Part shown: one piece after another, positions 58,427 to 64,000 of the stretch
How the letters are laid out: the number at the start of each line of letters is the position of its first letter
Numbering within the stretch: the stretch's first letter is position 1
DNA from: Tatlockia sp.
GTDB lineage: Bacteria; Pseudomonadota; Gammaproteobacteria; Legionellales; Legionellaceae
Reading direction: 5' to 3'
Assembly: GCA_013697955.1 (NCBI GenBank)
Contig: JACCVV010000089.1
Location: forward strand, 62,001 to 126,000
Length of the DNA: 64,000 bases
Position numbers and translations under genes: made by a program
The notes under the pieces: model-generated
Told to the model about the DNA's origin: nothing
Databases searched by the model: none
Seen by the model: the letters and a program-made list of their open reading frames with translations, nothing else

Positions 58427-59914
58427 ATGAAGCAACTTACAGAACTAAGCTCTTGGATAGAACTCGAAAACCACTCCGATTCCCTGCGGTTAAATCCATC
58501 TCATAAAACAAGCCGCAATGCAAAGCTAAAATTTAGCTCTGAAGGCATTAGCATTGACTTTTCCCAGCAACGAATTAATGAAAGAACAATTGAATTATTG
58601 ATTAAATTAGCTGATGAACAAAATATCAAAGATAAAATTCATGCGCTGATGCGCGGTGATACGGTTAATAAAAGCGAAAATAGACCTGCATTGCATACAG
58701 CCCTGCGTACATTCAATGAAAATCCTATTTTAGTCGATGGCCGTAATATTGTTCCGGAAATTTTAGCCACTCGTAAAAAAATGTTAGCACTCGCTACTAA
58801 AATAAGAGAAGGACATTGGCTTGGTTATTCGGGTAGACCTATTAAGGATGTTGTAAATATTGGGATTGGTGGCTCCGATTTCGGCCCTCGTTTTTGTATT
58901 AATGCCCTAGCCTCATATGCGCCGGCTAATCTAGGCTTTCACTTTGTGTCTGATGCTGATCCCCTCGCTTTTGAGAACACAGTGGCGCGGTTAAATCCAG
59001 AAAACACTCTTTTTATCATATCGTCAAAGTCATTTACCACTAAAGAAACTTTATATAATGCTCAAAAGGCCTATGCCTGGTTTAATAATGAAAATGTAGA
59101 TAAGCATTTTATTGCCGTTACTGCTCATCCGGAAAAAGCAAAATTATTCGGTATTGCTAATGTTTTACCTATCTGGGAATGGGTAGGCGGACGATATTCC
59201 CTCTGTTCTGCAATTAACTTGATTACTTGCATAGCGGTAGGCGAAGAACATTTTATGCAGCTGTTAGCTGGCGCCAACTCCATGGACGAACATTTTAGGG
59301 CTAAAGAGTTGCACGAGAACATGCCAGTTATTATGGCGCTAATAGGATTGTGGAATATCAATTTCCTCCATATTCCCAGTCTTTTACTTTTAGTCTATGC
59401 CAAACAGCTGGAGCTACTGGTACCTTATATTCAACAATTAGATATGGAATCTAATGGAAAATCGATTGATTGTTTTGGCCGCTCCGTTAACCATTCAACT
59501 GGGCCTATCGTGTGGGGTGGCTTAGGTAATCAAGCACAGCATAGTTATTATCAATTACTTTGCCAGGGAACTCATAAAATTGCGGTGGAATTTATTTCAA
59601 CCCAAGAGTTTGGTCATGAACTCATTAATAAATTTTGTGAAGCAAAAATTGATGTGCTAAGTGAAGGCATTAATTCTGTTGACAATCCTAACGGTTATAT
59701 CCCAGGCGGAACTCCAATAACGCATATTAGCCTGGAATCTTGTTCGCCTTTTGGTATAGGTGCTCTAATTGCCTTATACGAACACAAAGTTTATATCCAA
59801 AGTGGCATTTGGAATATCAATCCCTTTGACCAACCCGGTGTTGAATCTGCTAAGCGCCAAAAACCAAAAACTGCTACTCAGGCTAGCGAGGCTCAACTTC
59901 AAAAAACAACATGA
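58427..59914 (+). CDS. pgi: Glucose-6-phosphate isomerase
   Basis: An isomerase of 495 residues from the ATG at 58427 (MKQLTELSSWIELENH); the frame is open to a TTG at 58379 but the extension looks non-native. VNIGIGGSDFGPRF, the phosphate site SKSFTTKET, GRYSLCSAINLI, the catalytic ESNGKS segment and the signature GTPITHISLESCSPFGIGAL are intact. It links glucose-6-phosphate and fructose-6-phosphate in sugar and envelope metabolism. E. coli Pgi has 549 residues; Legionella-type enzymes are somewhat shorter, so this length is not alarming. Confidence 0.94.
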   Translation: MKQLTELSSWIELENHSDSLRLNPSHKTSRNAKLKFSSEGISIDFSQQRINERTIELLIKLADEQNIKDKIHALMRGDTVNKSENRPALHTALRTFNENPILVDGRNIVPEILATRKKMLALATKIREGHWLGYSGRPIKDVVNIGIGGSDFGPRFCINALASYAPANLGFHFVSDADPLAFENTVARLNPENTLFIISSKSFTTKETLYNAQKAYAWFNNENVDKHFIAVTAHPEKAKLFGIANVLPIWEWVGGRYSLCSAINLITCIAVGEEHFMQLLAGANSMDEHFRAKELHENMPVIMALIGLWNINFLHIPSLLLLVYAKQLELLVPYIQQLDMESNGKSIDCFGRSVNHSTGPIVWGGLGNQAQHSYYQLLCQGTHKIAVEFISTQEFGHELINKFCEAKIDVLSEGINSVDNPNGYIPGGTPITHISLESCSPFGIGALIALYEHKVYIQSGIWNINPFDQPGVESAKRQKPKTATQASEAQLQKTT

Positions 59915-60020
59915 GGGTACATATTTAATCCTTGATATATATAAACAAAGCCGCTGTAAATTCAAATAAGTAGTCTTGACTCTATCTTGCGGCTTCATCT
60001 CATAAAACAGCAATTCAAAC

Positions 60021-60422
60021 TTATTGACCCTGACCGCTTTTTTGTCTTAAAGGATTATTGTCATTCCTGGAATCCAAGATTCTGATCCTATCTACAAAAC
60101 ATTTAGTTTCACCGCGCCAGGGAAGTACAAATTGGTCACAATGGTAACTAAGAATGACATGGCTATTGTTTTGCATGGCTGTAATGGCTTGTGTAACTAG
60201 CGGAGATTTGAATTGTCCAAGGGTGAAATGAAAGGATCGCCCAGTTACGCCACTTGCATCTTCAAGGCCACCTCTAATTAGCTCTCCTTCGTATGTTCCC
60301 CAATATTTCCCTTCCTTGGCAACTTTAACAATTACTCCAGATTTATCACCTGATTTAATTTTCCAGCAACCAGCTATTAAGATTGTGCTAAATATAAGTA
60401 GAAAAGATAAAAATTTTTTCAC
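60021..60422 (-). CDS. Small predicted lipoprotein
   Basis: A 133-residue protein starting at GTG with AAGGGG six bases upstream. The signal peptide ends in LIAGC, a good lipobox, so it is probably lipid-anchored. The mature part contains GKYWGTYEGELIRGG and SYHCDQFVLPWRGETKCFVDRIRIL, with a Cys pair likely to bond. As I recall, small proteins with this WGTYEGEL...W-RG-T-CF pattern are often annotated as 6-phosphogluconate dehydrogenase, which is a naming error; I see no enzyme motif. Role unknown. Confidence 0.75.
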   Translation of the reverse strand: MKKFLSFLLIFSTILIAGCWKIKSGDKSGVIVKVAKEGKYWGTYEGELIRGGLEDASGVTGRSFHFTLGQFKSPLVTQAITAMQNNSHVILSYHCDQFVLPWRGETKCFVDRIRILDSRNDNNPLRQKSGQGQ

Positions 60423-60608
60423 GCAAAGCCCCTTCTTTCCATTTATTCAAACCGCTTATATTGTCGAAAAGATGAAGCGTCGTCAATTAAATCGCTAACA
60501 TTCCATAGAGAGCCCTGATTTTTAATAATTTTTATTCAATTTGAATTTAAACTACTAATTAATTCCGTTAGTATTACAGGCTTAAATTTCAAAAAAAAAA
60601 TAATAATT

Positions 60609-61517
60609 ATGTTCTCACGAATTTTGTTTCTTTTAGCCTTTGCTCAGACCGCCCTCGCAAGTCCCTGGTTTACAGGTCCCTTATTGGCTCCAACCGGTAA
60701 GACCATTCCTAAGGGACATTTCAATTTTGAACCCTATGGCTTTTATACAGAGTATGGTTCGCCTCAGAATTTTAAAAATGTAGAAGTGAATCCAATAATA
60801 TCAGTGGGTATTAATAGTTTTATGGATTTTCAAGCCTCCCTACCTTATGACTACAGTTGGGTTCGCGAACAGCATGGCAGAGGAGTTGGTGATTTCAGTC
60901 TGGGTTTGGGGATTCAGGCTTTAACGCATAAAGAAGGATCTTTCCTACCTGATTTAAGAATTATTCTACAAGAAACTATTCCAACAGGTCGGTTTGAAAA
61001 TTTAAATCCTCTAAAAAATGGTACTGACCAAACAGGCTTCGGCGCTTATCAGCACATTGTTAGTTTTAACTTTCAAAAATTATTCACTGTTGGCACAAAG
61101 CATTATTTACGAACCCGTTTTAGTGTAGCTGGGGCTTTTGCCAGCTCTGTTCATGTAGAAGGATTAAATACTTTTGGTGGGGATGAAACAACGTCGGGCA
61201 CCGTCCACCCTGGAAATAATTTTTCAGCAGATTTAGCTGCAGAATTTACCCTTACTCAAAATTGGGTAGCAGTTATGGAAGCCTTATATCTCCATAGTAA
61301 TTTCACCGGATTTGGCGCCAATATGGGCGGTGTAACGCCTTCTGGAGCTGCGGGAGCAGTTGGCGGAAAGGGAGGAGATTCTGCGTCTCTAGCACCTGCA
61401 ATTGAATATAATTTTACCGCAAATCTAGGCGTAATTGCCGGAGTCTGGTTTTCGGTTACTGGTCCGAAAGCTGCAAAGTTTATCTCTTCCGCAGTAGCTA
61501 TAAATTATTATTTTTAA
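60609..61517 (+). CDS. Outer-membrane beta-barrel protein (MetA phenol-degradation-like family)
   Basis: A 302-residue protein with a signal peptide (MFSRILFLLAFAQTALA, cleavage before SPWFTGPLL). The mature part alternates polar and aromatic/hydrophobic residues in about 10-12 strands and ends in AINYYF, the terminal Phe of outer-membrane barrels. The opening PLLAPTGKTIPKGHFNFEPY and the DFQASLPYDYSW segment resemble the Phenol_MetA_deg family of putative transporters. Specific substrate unknown. Confidence 0.75.
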   Translation: MFSRILFLLAFAQTALASPWFTGPLLAPTGKTIPKGHFNFEPYGFYTEYGSPQNFKNVEVNPIISVGINSFMDFQASLPYDYSWVREQHGRGVGDFSLGLGIQALTHKEGSFLPDLRIILQETIPTGRFENLNPLKNGTDQTGFGAYQHIVSFNFQKLFTVGTKHYLRTRFSVAGAFASSVHVEGLNTFGGDETTSGTVHPGNNFSADLAAEFTLTQNWVAVMEALYLHSNFTGFGANMGGVTPSGAAGAVGGKGGDSASLAPAIEYNFTANLGVIAGVWFSVTGPKAAKFISSAVAINYYF

Positions 61518-61590
61518 TCTCGTTGCTTGTATTTTAAATTAACATATTACGACATTAATATAAAACGGCTTTTAGCTTATTTATATTTTT

Positions 61591-62544
61591 TTAAATAAAT
61601 GCTTTCAAGCCCTCTTTAACTGATATCTGTGGTTTCCAGCTAAGCATCTCTTTGGTTTTGGATATGTCAAGTTGTAATGAGCCGCATAAACGATCATATA
61701 TTTCTTTTTTTCCAAGCGAAGCTGCTGCCCATTTTAATAAAAATTTAGGTATTGGCAGCAATCGGGCAGGTTTGTTAATTAGGTAGCCTATTTCTCTTAA
61801 AAGTTCGGTCGTTGATAAATCTTCATCATCAGAAACAAGAAAAATCTGATTTGCAGCCCGAGGATTAGTGATACAGGCCAATATTAAGCTATTTAAATTT
61901 TCTAGCGATACAAAGCTGCGCTTGTTGTTGACGGCTCCCAAAGGTAAAGGAATTCCTTTTTTCAACCAATAAAGCATACGTTGGAAATTACCTTTCACTT
62001 CTGGACCGTAGATTAGCGGCGGCCTAATAATCACTACTTCCATACCTGTTTTTAAAGCTATAGCTTGTAGCCCTTGTTCTGCTTCATATTTAGAAAGAGC
62101 ATAAGGACCATCGGGATGGGGTAAGTCATCAGCAGCAAAAGGTTTATCAGTTGTGAATTCACCATTTACTTTAATTGAACTAATAAAAATAAACCGCTTT
62201 ACCCCCGAAATAGCTGCCTGCTCTGCCAATTTTAATGTAGGCTTTGAATTAATTTTTCTAAATTCTTCCAGGGGATTATTTGCCTTTTCATTCATCACAT
62301 GCGCTCTTGCAGCAGCGTGAATTATAACATCACAGCCTTTGACGATATCCTGCCAATTATTTTCAGATTCAAGTTCGATTGGAGCAAAAACAGAAATTTC
62401 TGGTGAAAAAATATTCGCGTTTATCCGGGTTGCAATCCTTAAGTCAATCTCTTTTTGTTCGCTGAGCTTTTTAAGGAGTTGTCGACCAACAAAACCTGTC
62501 GCGCCAGTCAGCAGAATGTTTATCTTAGTTTGTGACTGCGTCAT
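61591..62544 (-). CDS. NAD-dependent epimerase/dehydratase
   Basis: An extended short-chain dehydrogenase of 317 residues from the ATG at 62544 (MTQSQTKINILLTGATGFVG). The NAD-binding GATGFVGRQLL is at the N-terminus, DVIIHAAARAHV is the second cofactor segment, and the catalytic YALSKYEAE (YxxxK) follows SSIKVNG. The family acts on nucleotide sugars; the sequence is close to UDP-glucose 4-epimerase-like proteins in O-antigen clusters. Its start overlaps the end of the glycosyltransferase gene by 20 bases, so they form one operon. Confidence 0.85.
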   Translation of the reverse strand: MTQSQTKINILLTGATGFVGRQLLKKLSEQKEIDLRIATRINANIFSPEISVFAPIELESENNWQDIVKGCDVIIHAAARAHVMNEKANNPLEEFRKINSKPTLKLAEQAAISGVKRFIFISSIKVNGEFTTDKPFAADDLPHPDGPYALSKYEAEQGLQAIALKTGMEVVIIRPPLIYGPEVKGNFQRMLYWLKKGIPLPLGAVNNKRSFVSLENLNSLILACITNPRAANQIFLVSDDEDLSTTELLREIGYLINKPARLLPIPKFLLKWAAASLGKKEIYDRLCGSLQLDISKTKEMLSWKPQISVKEGLKAFI

Positions 62545-63631
62545 AAAGTTTCTCATATTCCATTACCATTTTTTCAGCAGTGAAGAGAGCAGAATAACGT
62601 GCGGCCGCACGCTCTCCCATTTCCGTCCTCTTCCCGGGATTTTCCCAAAGATCTTGCATTGCCTTCCTCAGGGCCAAGGGATCATTTGGAGGCACAGCGA
62701 TGCCTGTTTCTTTATCTATATTGATATAGGTTGTTCCGGTCCCAATTTCAGCAGAAATTAATGGCTTGCCAAACATGGCCCCTTCAAGAAGTGAAACACC
62801 AAAAGCTTCTGAGCGTAGGTGAGAGGGGAAAATGAGAGCAAGAGATAATTGTAAAAGTACTATTTTATCTTCTTCATCCAATTTTCCTAAAAAATGCACA
62901 TTATTTAGGTTTAATTCCTGAGCCTTTGCCTTTAGTTCTTCTTCGAGAGGCCCTGTTCCCACTATTAAAATAGGGAAAGAAGTATTTGCAGCCGCCTCTA
63001 ACAGAATGTGTAGGCCTTTATAGTAACGAAGTACTCCAACAAAAAGAAAAAAATTTCTACCAAAACGCTTCTGCCAATAATCTTTTCGTTCTTCTGAAGG
63101 CTGTTGGTAACTGTCTTGGTTAAGACCATTGGGAATGATAGTAACCTTGTTCTTATATTGCTGAAGAACCGGACTAGTTGCGAGATAGTTCGGTGAAGTT
63201 GCAACAATTTTGTCAACGGAATTTAAAAAACGGTGCATAATTGGTCGATATAGAAGCAGTAATTTTTTTTGACGAACGATATCGGATTGATAAGTTAAGA
63301 TTGATGGTGTTTTAGTTTGGGAAAAAAGATGCAAAATATCTGCGAAAGGCCACGGAAATTGGTAATGAATTACGTCCGCTTCTTCTGCAATTTTGCGGAA
63401 ATCCCGAAGTAGCGAAAAGGAAATCCCATTAGATGCAAGGTTAAAATTTTCTTTATAACGAATATTTTTGCTGCCTGAAAAATCGATTTCTTTAGGTTGA
63501 GGATTTGGGGAAAGTGATAAAATGGTATGTTCATTTTTGGATTGCGGATGACAGGCAATCTGAGCAATAACCTGTTCAACACCGCCAAAACCTTCACTAA
63601 AAAAAGTCTTGTATACATGCAAGATTTTCAT
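62525..63631 (-). CDS. Family 4 glycosyltransferase
   Basis: A 368-residue GT-B enzyme. The N-terminal domain has FFSEGFGGVEQVI and VIHYQFPWPFADI; the C-terminal domain has FVGVLRYYKGLHILLEA, VGTGPLEEELK, the donor-site FPSHLRSEAFGVSLLEGAMFG (EX7E motif) and SAEIGTGTTYIN. Likely role: adding a sugar to a surface polysaccharide, since the next gene is a sugar-nucleotide epimerase. Cytoplasmic face of the inner membrane. Ribosome site weak. Confidence 0.88.
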   Translation of the reverse strand: MKILHVYKTFFSEGFGGVEQVIAQIACHPQSKNEHTILSLSPNPQPKEIDFSGSKNIRYKENFNLASNGISFSLLRDFRKIAEEADVIHYQFPWPFADILHLFSQTKTPSILTYQSDIVRQKKLLLLYRPIMHRFLNSVDKIVATSPNYLATSPVLQQYKNKVTIIPNGLNQDSYQQPSEERKDYWQKRFGRNFFLFVGVLRYYKGLHILLEAAANTSFPILIVGTGPLEEELKAKAQELNLNNVHFLGKLDEEDKIVLLQLSLALIFPSHLRSEAFGVSLLEGAMFGKPLISAEIGTGTTYINIDKETGIAVPPNDPLALRKAMQDLWENPGKRTEMGERAAARYSALFTAEKMVMEYEKLYDAVTN

Positions 63632-63804
63632 AAAATCGGAAGCTCACTGTTCATAAAAAATAATTAGGTGAAATATTAACATAGAAATTAGCGAATTCTT
63701 TAATTCTGCTCATGGAAAATCCTCAGGAATTCCTTCAAAAGATAGTCGCATAATAAGGTGAATTGGGGATATACTGTGCGAACGTTCATAAATTGGAAAG
63801 TTGC

Positions 63805-64000
63805 ATGTCCTTAAAGGCCATGTATAACGACATTACCGGAAATTATGCTACTGCCGATCGATTTGGATCTTTAAGTGACAGTCATTTAGCCGCAATAGCT
63901 CAGATTAAAAAAGAACATATAGGCCTTAGACCGCACTATAAGGTACTTGATTTCGGGGTTGGAAATGGTGCTTTTCTAGCAAAACTGCGGACCTGTATGC
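63805..64000 (+). CDS. SAM-dependent methyltransferase, N-terminal part
   Basis: The first 65 codons of a gene that leaves the window. GGAAAG precedes the ATG at 63805. The motif VLDFGVGNGAFL is the glycine-rich S-adenosylmethionine site (motif I) of class I methyltransferases. The substrate is unknown; it runs away from the glycosyltransferase gene and may be part of a polysaccharide or lipid modification locus. Confidence 0.75.
   Translation, partial: MSLKAMYNDITGNYATADRFGSLSDSHLAAIAQIKKEHIGLRPHYKVLDFGVGNGAFLAKLRTCM

Noticed and set aside
59948-59995. AAGCCGC...GCGGCTT inverted repeat between pgi and the lipoprotein gene.
   Set aside because: The loop of 34 bases is too long for a typical terminator and no T-run follows.
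62339-62761. A 140-codon plus-strand frame.
   Set aside because: It lies across the join of two well-supported minus-strand genes (epimerase and glycosyltransferase) and shows no family pattern.

Overview
The window is AT-rich and gene-dense, and it reads as the chromosome of a Legionella species other than L. pneumophila. The strongest marker is mip (37410-38144), a periplasmic FKBP-type isomerase that follows Legionella Mip along its whole length but differs at many residues. Supporting signs are a phasin with a histone-H1-like tail, large unexported proteins that look like Dot/Icm effector candidates, small exported cysteine-rich proteins, several MFS carriers, and housekeeping genes of gammaproteobacterial type. 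There are no phage genes, intact insertion sequences, CRISPR arrays or rRNA genes.

Layout. 1-3137: the 3' end of a transporter, a divergent YbaB-like protein, an L,D-transpeptidase-like secreted enzyme, a small unknown and a DUF1810 protein. 3134-7551 (minus): an unusual four-gene operon with a PilT-like hexameric ATPase among three unrecognised membrane proteins. 7552-13052: a gene-free spacer, then accessory genes: an 840-residue GDSL hydrolase, small exported proteins including a 13-cysteine one, and a candidate effector. 13068-30709: mostly core genes: waaE-like glycosyltransferase, clpA/clpS, icd, rluE, mreB-mreC-mreD, comEA-like, an M20 peptidase coupled to a MurG paralogue, a cation/proton antiporter coupled to ppsA, queF and purB. 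30859-38144: an amino-acid permease, the phasin, two exported proteins, tRNA-Leu(CAA), a truncated exported-protein remnant, an AmpG-like carrier and mip.

38327-41414 holds one long broken gene. It has a possible RelE-like N-terminus, a complete set of SF1 (UvrD-like) helicase motifs and an ankyrin-like tail, and is interrupted by three single-base changes in homopolymers; correcting them gives one open frame of 1029 codons. A 750-base stretch without a convincing gene follows, then sdaA. At 43792-44787 a quinone-oxidoreductase gene is broken by one in-frame TGA at a conserved Trp position.

44878-51951 (minus) is an efflux block: outer-membrane factor, periplasmic adaptor, RND pump and an MFS carrier. 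From 52009: tilS and accA, a phosphopantetheinyl transferase, an HdeD-like protein, birA, csrA, a WecA-like transferase, pgi, a lipoprotein, an outer-membrane barrel protein, and an epimerase/glycosyltransferase pair with the WecA-like gene nearby, pointing to surface polysaccharide assembly. The start of a methyltransferase gene runs off the end.

The best leads for something undescribed are the PilT-like operon, the broken helicase fusion, the duplicated cysteine-rich secreted protein, the GDSL hydrolase, and the Firmicutes-like MurG paralogue.
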